Shown here piece by piece: positions 51,055 to 64,000 of a stretch of DNA of 64,000 nt (the first letter of the stretch is position 1; each line of letters opens with the position of its first letter). Source of the DNA: Cacajao melanocephalus. Lineage: Eukaryota; Chordata; Mammalia; Primates; Pitheciidae. The stretch spans positions 1 to 64,000 of the forward strand of contig CAUYLG010017993.1 in assembly GCA_963573385.1 (NCBI GenBank), written 5' to 3'. The position numbers and the translations under genes are program-made. Below the pieces are notes generated by a model that was not told where the DNA came from, ran no database searches, and saw only the letters and a list, made by a program, of their open reading frames with translations.

Positions 51055-51215
51055 GGAATAGTAGAAAGAATTTGGGCTTAGAGAAAGATCTGGATCTAAA
51101 TCCCAGATAAGGAATCTACCAGCTGTGTGAGTGCCAGGAAATCACTTGAAGGTCTAAGCCTCAATCTTTCTTATCTGCAATATGAGGATAACACCACCCA
51201 CACCACAGACTGTAC
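51055..51215 (+). mobile_element. MIR SINE
   Basis: 'gaatttgggcttagagaaag' 'atctggatctaaatcccag', 'accagctgtgtgagtgccag' and 'ttatctgcaatatgaggata' follow MIR order. Confidence 0.8.
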
Positions 51216-52631
51216 TGGTAAATGCATTGCCCTGTTCCCAGCTTATGCTGGTCTACGGTTAGAGTATACTTTGTAATATACTATAAACTATGTATAAAGT
51301 ATTGTAGTAGTTCATAAGTTAGAGCACACTTTCCTCACATCCCTTCTCCATTGTACACATTCACCAGTCCCATCCTCTCGTGACATGCTAGCTATTGTAG
51401 AAAACACATCCATGAGATTCTCAAGGCCTCCTACTCCTTATCCTAAAATGGCCAACATGTTTTCCAGCAAAGTGGTGGAAGAGTCAGTTTGACAGCTTCA
51501 GCTCTGAATTCCAAGTTTCTCATGCTAAGTCATCATCTAGCAGGCCCATGGCTTTGCCCTTTAAAACCACCCACCCCTGCTGGGGAGGGTTAGTTACATG
51601 GGACAATGGTAACACTCATGTTTGCCTACTCACACACCATGGTTCATGTCAGTTCCATCCATCAGCGTCCTCCTAAACTGCTCCTGGTCACCAGAGATCC
51701 CAGCCCTTTGCCTGTGTTCTATAAACTATAGCCCCTGATACAAGAAGGCCTTGAAGTTACATAATACACATTTAATGAGGACTTAAATATTCTACAGGCA
51801 TTGACCAAGAACCTACTATCGGCAAGACCCAGGGCAAGATGCTGAAATGAGGCACTGACTTAAAAAAGCATTTAGAGACAATGACACAAATGTTTCATCA
51901 TCCTTCATCAGAAACAACTATTCAAAAAACAAGAAAATGATTCTTAATGCACATTTTACAAACGGGAAACCCAAGTCATCAAAAACTATACTGCTCCAGA
52001 ATGTAGGAATCCTATCTTCCCTTTTCTTCTTCAACCACTAAGACGCCTCTGTAGGAGCTGACATTATCTCCCCAAGATAGTAATCATCATTTCCTTGTCA
52101 TAGGATATGCCTGCTTCTTATTTTCTGGATTCATGCATTAAAAAAGATGTCTTCAGCTAAACTGCTCATCTGTGTCAGCAAATACACTTACGAAAGAAAA
52201 AAGTGGCTTGAAATATGAAAATCAAGACATATTTAAAAGAAAAAATACCCACAAGATAAGTCTGCTTATGTTGAAAAAACTGCATTTTTCTCACAAGATC
52301 ATTATATTCACAAAGGCAGTGACATTTCCTTAGATCTCAGCATCACAGAAGTCAAGGATAAAGCTGTTACAGCTAGAAAATCTAGGATTATGGGGAATGT
52401 TAAACATTCACTAATGTGGTTGGCCAGAACTAGACAGGGTTAATCTTGCACCTTTTGATCTTCTAGGGTTGAAAAGTGAGGGTTTTTTCCTTCTTTTTCT
52501 AATGTTTTCTCTCTGACAATTCGTAATTGAATTGGGCAAAGTATAAGTTTTCTTCTATATCTATAACCACCCTCGGCTTCACCCATGAGAAACAGACTTA
52601 ACTTGAGGGCTCAAGCAGTAAATATTTGTTG
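51216..52631. other. Intron 2 sequence, no gene seen
   Basis: Contains a faint L2-like piece at 51785-51850 (gaacctactatcggcaagac). Otherwise unassigned, AT-rich. Confidence 0.5.
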
Positions 52632-53002
52632 AGGAATTAGTCCATTTTGTGCCTATAACAGGATATCGGAGACTGAGAACTTACAATGAACAGAAATTTC
52701 TCACAGTTCTAGCGGCTGGGAGTCCAATATCAAGGTGCTGGCATCTGACAAGGGCCTTCTTGCTGCATCATCCCATGCAGAAAGCAGAAGGGTGGAGAGG
52801 GAAAGCAAGAAAGAGAACAAAAGGAGGGCAAACCTGCCCTTTTACAACAAACCCACTCCCTCCATAATGACATTAATCCACTTTAGAAGGCAAAGCCCTT
52901 GTAGGCTAATCACCTCTTAAAGGTCCCACCTCTTAATATTGTTATAGTGACAATTAAATTTAAACATGAGTGTTCTTAGGGACAGACATTCAAACCATAG
53001 CA
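52632..53002 (-). mobile_element. MaLR LTR remnant (MST/MLT1-like)
   Basis: 'agtccattttgtgcctataa', 'ttctcacagttctagcggct' 'gggagtcc', 'gacattaatccactttagaa', 'aatcacctcttaaaggtccc' 'acctctta' and 'cattcaaaccatagca' are a reversed MaLR LTR. Sense to NOS1AP. Confidence 0.88.
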
Positions 53003-53044
53003 GAGAGCAATCAGGCACCAGGCATGTGACAGCATGTACCAAGT

Positions 53045-53275
53045 GCTACAGAAGAACACTGCCCAATAGAACTTTCTGTAATAAATATTCTATACCTGTG
53101 CTATCCGATACCACAGATGCTGAACACACAGTTGCTGAGCACTTGAAACGTGGCAAATGCAACCAAGAAACTGAATTTTATTTTTAATTTTTAATTTTAT
53201 TTTAATGAATTGAAACTTAAATTGCCACACTTAGCTAGTGGCTATTATATTGAATACACAGCTATGGGGGACAGC
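53045..53275. mobile_element. Non-autonomous DNA-transposon-like repeat
   Basis: 'cactgcccaatagaactttc' 'tgtaataaatattctatacc' 'tgtgctatccgatacc', 'gctgagcacttgaaacgtgg' 'caaatgcaac' and 'gctagtggctattatattga' follow a common mammalian repeat ('gtccaatagaac...gagcacttgaaatgtggc...gtggctaccgtattgga'). Family not named with confidence. Confidence 0.6.
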
Positions 53276-53640
53276 AATATATGAGAAAGCGTGGTCCATG
53301 CACATAGGTGAAACTGTGCCCCAAAGAGTTAAGGAAACCAGTGACTAGTAGAAATTCTTGAGTTTGCAAGATGGCAGGTAACTAAAGAAACAATTTGCTG
53401 AAGCTCCCTCCACTTATAAGATAAAATAACTGGCTGAAATCCGTTGGAACCAAGCTGGCCAATTAGAGTATGCGTAGGACAAGCTTGCTGACCTCACAGC
53501 CTGAATTACTACTGCATGTTTCATACTAACTCCCTCTGAATTTGCATATGTGACCTGTGAGACAGCATGAAGAGATAACTGTGCATGCCCAAAGACTTTC
53601 CAGACCTTCCCTTTCCTTCCACTAATCATCTATTAATCTC
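53276..53640. other. Intron 2 sequence, no gene seen
   Basis: Unassigned spacer. Confidence 0.5.
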
Positions 53641-53654
53641 AGAATCCACCCCCT

Positions 53655-54294
<640 letters not shown>

Positions 54295-54311
54295 AAATAT
54301 ATATATATATT

Positions 54312-55879
54312 TAAATAAACCCAGTCTAGAGAGACAGATTTGAGCTTGACTCCTATCTCCTTGGGAGTCGACTTTCAATATAAAGGTTTCATTTTCTCAA
54401 AAACCCAGTGTCATAGTGTTGGCTTCTAGTATATCAGGAGATGAGCCCCTTTTGCTTAATAATACAAGATCTTCATATTCTCTCTGGAGAAACAGGACAG
54501 GGACACACAAAACGTTGACTCATAATGACAAGGTAGTGGGAAAAGATGGCAAGTGAATGGCATGGGGAGCAGGGGTTGTGGGAATTTGAAGAACTCAGAA
54601 GATGTGGCAGAGACAGCAAGACATGAGTTGAGAGGTCCTAGTAGGAGAGCAGGATTGTCTAGCCCAAAGATGGCATGGGCACCATATTTTGTTACTCAGT
54701 TTAACATATTTGCACAGCCCATAGGTCACAGGCATTAGCTGAGTTCATACTAAGGAATTTATAGATAAACGGGTTATTTTTGTGGTAGTAGTCTTATGAC
54801 ACTATCTAAAAAAAAAAAAAAAAAGCTCAAGACAGAGGGCACAGCAGGTAATACCTAAAGTCTCCTCCCCTGCCAGTATGATAAGCAAGGCAGACCCAGT
54901 GGTGAGGCTAGGAGAGCATGTGCCTTTACAGCAAGTGATCCAGAGAGGAAGGGAGCAGTCAAAGTTCCAGTACATTTGGGAAGTCAAGGCAGAAAGCAGA
55001 AGTCACCCTTTTGGGTTACGAAAGCTCAAGAAAAAGGTGTCTGACTGATAATGGTATCCACAAAGGGATAAGAAGGAGGAAGAACTCAAGCTATAGGTAG
55101 AAAGGTAGTCTCACATACTCTTCGCATGCCAGGGGGAATCTGCCACCTTTAAATTCTTGTTTTAAAAAATGTAACAAGTAGCCAAATGCCTAAATATGGA
55201 CATCCGCATCACCATAGGGCTGTGCACACAGTAGCTCCCTCAGCTGCTGCATGGGGGTGGTACCATTTTATCCCACCCCACCTTCCCCTGCCTCACTCAC
55301 TCATTCCCAATGACTGTAGAAGGAGGGCTTTCCCAGTCCTCTAAGGAGGCGACAATAGTTTTCTTTGCCCCTTAAATGGAGATGTAACCACAGGGAACCA
55401 GAAGGGCCAAGAGTATGAATGAAATGGATCCACCTGCTTCTGCTGTTGCTTTGCTTCCAAATGTTGGCTAAAACAATCTCTCTCTTAAGTCCTATACTCT
55501 ATCAGTGGATATTCTTTTTTAACCTCTCTCCATCCTTTGTTGGAGAGAAGAGGTATTTCAAAACTTTTAGCCTCTTGGAGTGCTAAAGGTATTTAAAGGT
55601 CAACACCCCCAGGAAGGCTAACTTCAATGATCAGGTAACACCTTGGAGGAGGATGTCTGTATAAACAGAAAATTCCTAGAATTGTCCCCTTGGGCAATTG
55701 AGCAATTGGTCTGGTTCTAGAAGCTGGGAAGAACCTTTCTGAGGACAAAATAAGCCCTGAAAGGCGAGATGGGAGAGCACACCTTGGCTACCTGGTCTAG
55801 GACTAACTGGGCTGCGATGAGAGTCAGGACAAAGGAACAGACATGGAAGAGTCAGGACATGGGATGTGACTGCTCAATT
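54312..55879. other. Intron 2 sequence, no gene seen
   Basis: Includes an isolated A17 run at 54808-54824. No exon or reliable repeat recognised. Confidence 0.5.
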
Positions 55880-55990
55880 CCTGGGTTCACATTCCAGGGA
55901 TGGACTGTCAGTTAGCAGTTTGTGTGACCATAGGGACATCTCTTCACCCTGCAAAATCTTTACTTCCTCATCTACAAAAGGCCCAGTTCA
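55880..55990 (+). mobile_element. MIR fragment
   Basis: 'gtttgtgtgaccatagggac' 'atctcttcaccctgcaaaat' and 'acttcctcatctacaaaagg' are a shortened MIR core. Confidence 0.65.
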
Positions 55991-56144
55991 CTGCTACTCA
56001 TTCATCGCTTCTCCAGGGAAGATGTCCCCAGTGGTCAAATCCCCCTCTTGTGCCCACTGATACTGTGGACTCTCTCCTTCAGAGTAGATCTTGGTTGAAT
56101 ATTTACACTCATGCATAATTATCTAATTAGCACTTGCTTTTCTT

Positions 56145-56265
56145 ATCTGTAAGCAAACTTCATTAGAGCCGGGGCCATGTCTATTTTTCTCACGATGGTA
56201 TCCCAAATTTCAATACCCTATGCAGCACATAGTAGGTTTCAAATCAACACACATTCAACCATTGA
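56145..56265 (+). mobile_element. L2 3' end
   Basis: 'gagccggggccatgtctatt' 'tttctcacgatggtatccc' and 'gcagcacatagtaggtttca' match the L2 terminus. Confidence 0.7.
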
Positions 56266-57514
56266 ATAGATGATTAATTGAGCTCATGTATGTGAAAATG
56301 ATCTCCAAAATATGCAGCACAATGGAAATGTTTGTGATTCTTATTTGGTGTGGATGATAACAAGAGAATTAATCCTCTTAGCTGCTGGAAACCATTCTGC
56401 TTTCATTGAAGTAACAAAACTGCTGCATTTGAAAGACACCATAAGGAAAGGGACTCTTACAAGCTGCCCCATGGTGCCCTCTTTCAGGATTCTCTTCGTG
56501 ACAATACCAAAATACCCAGCTCATCTGTGTTCAGATGAGACGTTGCTTTATTTTGATCCATAAATGGTCGCTGTGGGAGCTTGGCTGAGTCATATGGACA
56601 TTTTAAAAAGCGAGACACTTATTGGCTAAATCTGCAGGGTATCTGGTGCTGGACTAGGGACAATGCATTCTGGCCAAGGGCTAGGCTGAGAAAAGCACTC
56701 CAGGTCCCACCATCCCCCACCTTTGGTTGAATCCAACTCTATATCCAAAGTGCCATGGGCATCAGGAACCAAAGGAAACTGCAATGGCCAAACCCCGGGA
56801 GAGCTTGCTCCCCCATGCTGATCCATTCAACGGAACAAAGGCCTTCAAAGTTGCACTGAGCTGGTCTGGAGATGGAAAGCCTTTATGCAGGTTTCCAAGG
56901 AGATGACTCAGATGCTGTTACCATAGAAACTGTTGCTATCATCTATTGTCCATCACCCTTTGACAAAAGGAAGGGGTGGGGGGTACTGTGGTTTGATGGA
57001 GAAGGAAACAAGAAGAGTTGGACTTAAGTCAAGATGAAAAAAGCATACTGAGATGGGTCCCCGAAGACTTTAATGGTATATATAATGAAACCTCTAATCT
57101 CCAAAGGAAATGAACTAGGGACATGAGTGTTTGTGGTTTGTTGTTATTTGAGTTGGTGGAGTTGGGGTGAATGAAGTGGCATACAGAATGACCCACACCC
57201 ATCTGTGGGAGGGCCCTGTCAACTAGGATCACTAGAGAAACAGTTATGAGGCTCATCAGTATGGTCCAGGCCATAACCCCTGAAGCTACAGGGTCATAAG
57301 GAAATTGATATAAGCTGTCTGCTCCCTTTCTTCTGCTAAAAACTTTTTTCAGGTAAAAGAGGAGCATATTAGAAGTCCTACTGATTTTTTCTACTACTTC
57401 CTAATAGCCACTGCCATTAGAGAGTTGATTTTTTTTTAATCTAATGAGAGAAGATTATGGTATATTTAAAAAGTTCTATAAATAACACATAGAAAAACAT
57501 ATGGGTAATATAAG
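56266..57514. other. Intron 2 sequence, no gene seen
   Basis: Unassigned. Minus frame at 57029-57367 unsupported. Confidence 0.5.
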
Positions 57515-57680
57515 ACATACTAGACTTGGCATCAAGTCAGAAGATCAGAATTTGAAGGTCAATTTTATCAATTATTATTTGCAAGACCTTGGGCACTTCA
57601 CCTGCCTGAGCCTCAATTATCTCTTCTATTTCATGGGGATTGTAACTGCCAGTGTACTTCATATGAGATAAAGCCTTATC
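57515..57680 (+). mobile_element. MIR SINE
   Basis: 'acttggcatcaagtcagaag', 'gcaagaccttgggcacttca' 'cctgcctgagcctcaatt' and 'tttcatggggattgtaactg' follow MIR order. Confidence 0.75.
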
Positions 57681-57759
57681 AAGAAATTATGCCATCACTT
57701 GTCAAACACCATGGTGTTAGTTACCTAAAATGCCACACCCATATCAACAAAAGACTTTT

Positions 57760-57795
57760 GATATATATATATATATATACATATATATGTATATA

Positions 57796-57834
<39 letters not shown>

Positions 57835-57837
57835 TTT
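57760..57837. repeat. (AT)n microsatellite grading into poly-T
   Basis: AT units with three interruptions (tacat, tgtat, tgtat) from 57760 to about 57825, then T12. The T run is the tail of the adjoining Alu monomer, and the AT repeat probably grew at the tail edge. It can form a cruciform. Confidence 0.96.
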
Positions 57838-59219
<1,382 letters not shown>

Positions 59220-59325
59220 ATCTAGGCTTCTCATTTTAGAGTGTAAAAACTGAGGCCAAGAGACCCAGTAAATTACTTTCCCAGGGTTACAGAGTCAAGT
59301 AGGAGCAGATCCCAGGCCATAATTA
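59220..59325 (-). mobile_element. MIR fragment
   Basis: 'gtgtaaaaactgaggccaag' 'agacccagtaaattactttc' 'ccagggttacagagtcaag' is a reversed MIR core. Confidence 0.75.
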
Positions 59326-60309
59326 TTATTTCTGTATTATTTTTGTATAGTATTATTTATACTATATACTACTATCAACATATGACCATCTTAATCCTAT
59401 GTATATTAATCTCTTCTCAACTAGATTAAAATCTCCTAGAGAGCAAGAATTATATGTTTTCCTAGTAATTCTAAGCACTCACACCATCATGGCCAGCACC
59501 AAGCTAAGACATTGAGGAGGAACAATCAAGAGCTTCCGGACCAACTCCTACCTCACTCTTCATTAAGGATCTAGCCTGCGTGCTCTGCTGGCAGCCTCAG
59601 TGGCCACCTCCACCACACCATTCATCATTCTGTACTGTCCCTGCACATTTGTCTTTCTCTTCCCTGGACTATAAGATGTTAAAAGACAGTACTGGACCTT
59701 GTCTTACTTCCTGCATGTATCTCAACACTCAACACATACTAGGAGCTAAGAAAAAAAAAGGATTAAATAAAAAATGGATTCTAAAACAAGTCTCAACCAA
59801 CCCACATATATCACAGAAGTCTAAGCCACCTCTGGAGCAGTAGTGGATCACTCTACCCTCCCTTGAAACATTTTCTTGGTTCCCATTTTTTACTCTTTGG
59901 ACAGAACTGTAGCCCTAAGGGCACCTGGCCTGCCGTCTTTAGGAGAGAAGTCAATAGCAACCAATGACACCTTAACCCCTCAAATGTTTTAATGTTGGTA
60001 TAAATAAAATGCTTTAAAGGAGCTAGCAGTTGGAGCTAGGTGTGTCCTCCTAAGGAAAAACGTAAATGTTAATCCATCATCATAAACTATCATCATTAAA
60101 ATAGCCCACCTGGGACTTATAGAAGATTACCAACTCCATTGCCAAATCCAGTTGCCAAAAGAGAATACTTAAAGACATTCTGACACACCTAGAAATCAAG
60201 CCAGTATTCTGCCATAAACAGATGTTCTCAGTCTGATACATTTCTCTACCAAAATTGATTAGGCTGACAGGATTACAAAATGTCTCATTCACAAAATAAT
60301 CTCTAAAAG
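59326..60309. other. Intron 2 sequence, no gene seen
   Basis: Faint L2-like strings around 59420-59480 (tcctagagagcaagaattat). Otherwise unassigned. Confidence 0.5.
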
Positions 60310-60830
60310 GCAATTGCTGATGGACATCTGGCTGGCTTCCAGTTTTGCCTACTACAGCCAAAGCTGCTATGAACATTCATATACAAGTATTTGCATTTGC
60401 TTTCACAGACATATGCTTTCATTTCTCTTGGGGAAATACCTAGAAGTGGAATGGCTGGATCAGATGGTAGGTGTATGCTTAATCTTTTAAGACATTACCA
60501 AACTATTTTCCAGCTGGCTGTACCATTTTGCATTCCCACCAGCATTACATGAGAATTCCAGTTCCCTGACATCCTCATTAATATGGTCAGCCTTTTACAT
60601 TTTTCGTCGTTCTCAGTTATGCAGAGGTACCTTCTTGTGGTTTTAATTTGCATTTGCCTTAAGATTAATGATGCTCAGCATCTGTTCATATGCATATCTG
60701 CCATGTTTATGTCTTCTTCAGTGACGTATTTGTTCAAATATTTTGCCCACTTTTAAAAATTGGGTTGTTTTCTTATTAAATGTTTAACAATTTTTATCTT
60801 CTGAATATAAGTCCTTTAGACAGGAATGTT
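60310..60830 (-). mobile_element. L1M ORF2 3'-region fragment
   Basis: Reversed L1: 'aagctgctatgaacattcat', 'ggggaaatacctagaagtgg' 'aatggctggatcagatgg', 'cattttgcattcccaccagc', 'gtggttttaatttgcatttg' and 'aaaattgggttgttttctta'. Frame broken. Sense to NOS1AP. Confidence 0.93.
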
Positions 60831-61121
60831 CATAGTAGTTGCCTCCTCCAAATTAAAAACAAAATATCCTACTAGTTTCTTCTCTTTCCTCGCTCTATGC
60901 TTGTTTCCTCTTCTACATGGTAGCATACAACCTCAGCATTTACATAAAAGAGGAGGCAGTTATGGTCTCCCCTCAAGCTCCCGTTATTCTATGTAGCCGT
61001 AGTTAGTTAGGAAGTAGATCTTCTCGTATCCCTGTTACTCAAATACATGTATACGCAACACATGCCCAGAAGGAATTAACATAAGCCCATTTCTTCTCTA
61101 AAGATGCACTAACTTTAAATC

Positions 61122-61302
61122 ATTAGTTCTCAGCTGGAAGAAATTTTGCCCGCATGCAATACTTGACCATATCTGGAAAAACTTTTCTTCCAACTGGACA
61201 GTAGAAATGGTTGCTACTGGCATCTAGTGGGTAGAGGCCAGAGATGCCGCTAAACATCATACAATGCCCCCCACAACAAAGAATTATCTGGAAACTCTGC
61301 TT
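61122..61302 (+). mobile_element. MER20 (hAT-Charlie MITE)
   Basis: 'ttagttctcagctggaagaa' 'attttgccc', 'tgctactggcatctagtggg' 'tagaggccagagatgccgct', 'aaacatcatacaatgccccc' and 'caacaaagaattatctgg' match MER20 closely. Confidence 0.88.
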
Positions 61303-61339
61303 TAAATCCATTTACAGGTACTCCTTTAGATAAAGCAAT

Positions 61340-61465
61340 ATAGTATAACAGAAATAACACAGATTTGAGAGCCAGGACACCTGGGTTCTATTCCTAGCTC
61401 AGTCACTAACTGGTTGTATAACCTCAGACAGAACAATCTCTCAAAGCACTAAGTTCTAAGTTCTC
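61340..61465 (+). mobile_element. MIR SINE 5' part
   Basis: 'gagccaggacacctgggttc' 'tattcctagctcagtcacta' 'actggttgtataacctcaga' is the MIR 5' and core region. Confidence 0.85.
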
Positions 61466-63274
61466 CTCTAGTAGCAAATAAATATAGCTATTTATTCAAA
61501 ACCACATAGAATTTGGAACAGTCCTGAAAATGTCTTTAGGTTCCATACTTAACAAGAGGGTAACAAAGGTTGGTTTAAGGGAACAGTCCCTGAGAATATG
61601 TCTCATAGAGGATGAAAATCAACTGCTAACCCCAGCAGGAACGTTGCCTCAACTGAGAGGGGAGACAGGTTTCCTCCAACACCTGCCAAGCAGAATCTTG
61701 GAATCTAGGTACTCCCTAAATAGATCCTGCCCCACCACTCTGGATCCTTTTCTCCTCCATCCTCCTCTACTCACTCAACTTCAGGGATATAAACATATAC
61801 AATTTGACTTTCACAGCAGAGCAGGTAAAAACACTTCAAGGCTCAATACACCTTACTGAGCCAGTCTCCAACTTATAAGTGAGTCTGTGCTAATGATACA
61901 ATGTCTTTGAAAACCCAGGCGGAGCTCTGATAGGAGGAAAGTCACCTCCTAGTGGGAACCTGGGACTCACTCCCTCAAATGACATGCCTCAGGCAATACC
62001 AACATTGAATCCTAATCAAGTTCCTGCCACTCACACCCCCTTTGAGGGGAAGAAGATCCTCCAACAATTCTTAGAACAGCTGTTTTGCAGGTTAAATGAG
62101 GTTGAAAAATGGTCCTGTGCACCCCTGCAAGAATGAACAGCCAACATCTCAGATGGCCTATAGGTAAAGTTCTTTAATTTCAAACTGACTAAAAATTAGA
62201 AACATTAATTAAAGAAGAATATTTATCTGGAACACCCTCGCCTCTCAGAATTAACCCCAAGAGCTGTCTGTAGATATTTCTGGTGACATCGTATGACTTC
62301 CACCACAGTTGATGGGTTATGAAGAGAGCAAGGCAAGCCCTTGGAGAGGGGGAAGAGATTTTCTCTTCAGAGACGGACTGATCTGAAAGGAGACTACCTT
62401 CTTCCCTGTCTCTTTCCTGACAAGGTCAGGGCCATAGTTGGAACACATTACTAATCACCATCATCTCTCCTCCCTGTTTTCTTCTTCCATGCATATTCAC
62501 AGGAAGAAGGAAAGCAAAGGTGAGACACAGAATGTAGGAAGTGAATACCCTGGTCTCTAAGAGGAACCGCTCTTTATGCAGGAGCTCATGCCCATTGCCC
62601 CTCATCATTACCTACCTCACCTGCTTCTCCTCTCTCACCTAGCCAGTGCTTGATGAGACCCTGAGAAGTGGGCTTTCCTCTTTTAGCTGCCGCCCTTATA
62701 CCTCTAACGCCCTTGTCCCCTCTCTGCTGCAATAAACTCTCAACAGACACAGCAGAAGTAAAGTCACTGCAGAATTTTGTAAACAGTTTAACTAATCAGC
62801 ATATCACTCCTAGCAGAAGCAGATAGCACAACTCATTACCAACTCAAATACTGAGAACAGTAGGCTCCCTTGGGGACAATCGTAACTTCTTGTTTAATCA
62901 GGCTCCTGCACTGCCTGCTGTGTGTGGGTGTATGCATGTGTGTATGCATATATGGAAGAGGAGCTCAAACCCAAAGCAACAAGTAAAATAAATTACTCTA
63001 TTAAAGAATGCTCATTTCATTTTTTCTCTTCTAGTTTTGCCTGCACCCCTCCTTCCCAAAGACCAATTTGCAATAAAAGCTAGGAGATAGCTGAACGTTT
63101 TACACTCACTGCTGAACTAGAAGATTTTAGCAATTTCTTCTCTAGTGACTTGAGCCCTATTTCTACTGGGTGCCCTGAGTTGCTGCTCTCTTCAATTTTT
63201 GAAGGCTGATGATTACAGCTATCATTTCTATATAATGAATTACATCTGTAATATAACCACCATTTTATTTTACT
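61466..63274. other. Intron 2 sequence, no gene seen
   Basis: Unassigned. A short interrupted tgtgtg/tatgcatg stretch at 62917-62950. Frames at 61530-61859 and elsewhere lack exon signals. Confidence 0.5.
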
Positions 63275-63720
63275 CACACTCTTGTGGGACAGGAATGTGG
63301 GAGAGGCTCGGCTGGGAAGTTCTTGCTTGGGGTTCGCATGCAGTTACAGTAAGATGTTGGCTAGGGCTGCATCTGAAATTTTGATGGGGCTAGATGTCCA
63401 AGATGACTCAATCCACAGCTGACAGACGATGCTGGCCATCACTGGGAGCTCAGCTGGAGCTGTCACCAGAGTGGCCACACTTGGCCTGTCCAGCATGGCT
63501 ATGTCAGGCTAGTTGGACATCTTTCTTGGCAGCTACTGCTCCTCATAGTGAGCAATAGTTGACTGGCCATTTTTTGGATCTAGCCTCAGAAGCTGCATAC
63601 TTCCACTGCATTCTGTTGGCTACATGCAAGTCATGAAGGTAAACCGAGATTCAAGAATAGTCACAAACTCCATCTTTTAATGAGATGAGTGTCAAAGAAT
63701 TTGCAGATGTGTTTAAAAAA
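63275..63720 (+). mobile_element. Mammalian interspersed repeat, probably LTR-type, family unresolved
   Basis: 'cttgtgggacaggaatgtgg' 'gagaggctcggctgggaagt', 'cgcatgcagttacagtaaga' 'tgttggctagggctgcatct', 'ttggatctagcctcagaagc' and 'cactgcattctgttggctac' follow a repeat consensus I recognise by sequence but cannot name with confidence. No coding sequence. Confidence 0.55.
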
Positions 63721-63744
63721 CCCATACTGACCTGTCATCACTTA

Positions 63745-63900
63745 AAACCCCTATCTACTTGGGGTCAGGGAATATACCCTATTTCCTACTCACTCAAGCC
63801 TAGCTGAATGTTTGGCACATTGTAGATGCTCAATAAATAGCTGATGAATGAATGAATGAAGGTGCTCAGTAAATAGATGATGAATGAATGAAGGAAGGAA
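63745..63900 (+). mobile_element. L2 3' end with terminal tandem duplication
   Basis: 'atgtttggcacattgtagat' 'gctcaataaatagctgatga' 'atgaatgaatgaa', then a second unit 'ggtgctcagtaaatagatga' 'tgaatgaatgaagg'. The L2 end of roughly 38 bp is duplicated in tandem and runs into a GAAGGAAGG tract. Confidence 0.8.
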
Positions 63901-64000
63901 GGTAAAAAAGAACAAATGAACTTCTTGAATAACAAAACTTCTAGATCTATTTTTTGAGAGGAAAGGTCATTTACTGTCCCTGAGCTTTGTTTCTTTCACT

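Overview
The window is primate, most probably human, genomic DNA. It is dense in Alu elements (sixteen or more full or partial copies), carries a 3' end of a primate-age L1, many older L1M, L2, MIR, MER and MaLR LTR remnants, and is depleted in CpG. The only protein-coding material I can support is two short internal exons of one gene on the minus strand. Their translations ([16 protein letters not shown] for one, [17 protein letters not shown] for the other) match my recollection of NOS1AP, also called CAPON, the adaptor that binds neuronal nitric oxide synthase. Both exons lie in its N-terminal phosphotyrosine-binding (PTB) domain. NOS1AP maps to human 1q23.3, so the window would be the reverse complement of that region.

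Layout, in gene order from high to low coordinates. From 64000 down to 20831 is intron 2 (43.2 kb, upstream end outside the window). Exon 3 is 20738-20830 (93 nt, phase 0). Intron 3 is 7411-20737 (13.3 kb). Exon 4 is 7352-7410, or 7352-7425 if an upstream tandem acceptor is used. From 7351 down to 1 is the start of intron 4. Exon numbers are from memory. Both exons have canonical GT/AG sites, polypyrimidine tracts and plausible branch points. I found no promoter, CpG island, poly(A) site of the gene, RNA gene or independent second gene.

The rest is intron and repeats. Notable are five MaLR-type LTR remnants; a nested old L1 at 32.9-34.8 kb holding an Alu, an unidentified 215 bp insert and an LTR-like insert; a snapback Alu at 4.5-4.7 kb; three mutually related diverged sequences at 21.0-23.5 kb just upstream of exon 3 (in gene sense) that I cannot assign to a repeat family; and a compound CA/purine microsatellite at 25.0 kb. 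The other open reading frames are chance frames or run through Alu and LINE sequence.

The best-supported biological points are the identity of the gene and the 15 nt tandem acceptor of exon 4, which would add five residues (LLLLQ) in frame to the PTB domain. I see no evidence of a new gene system. Repeat family names are from memory of consensus sequences, not from a database search, and repeat ends are approximate unless a target-site duplication is stated.
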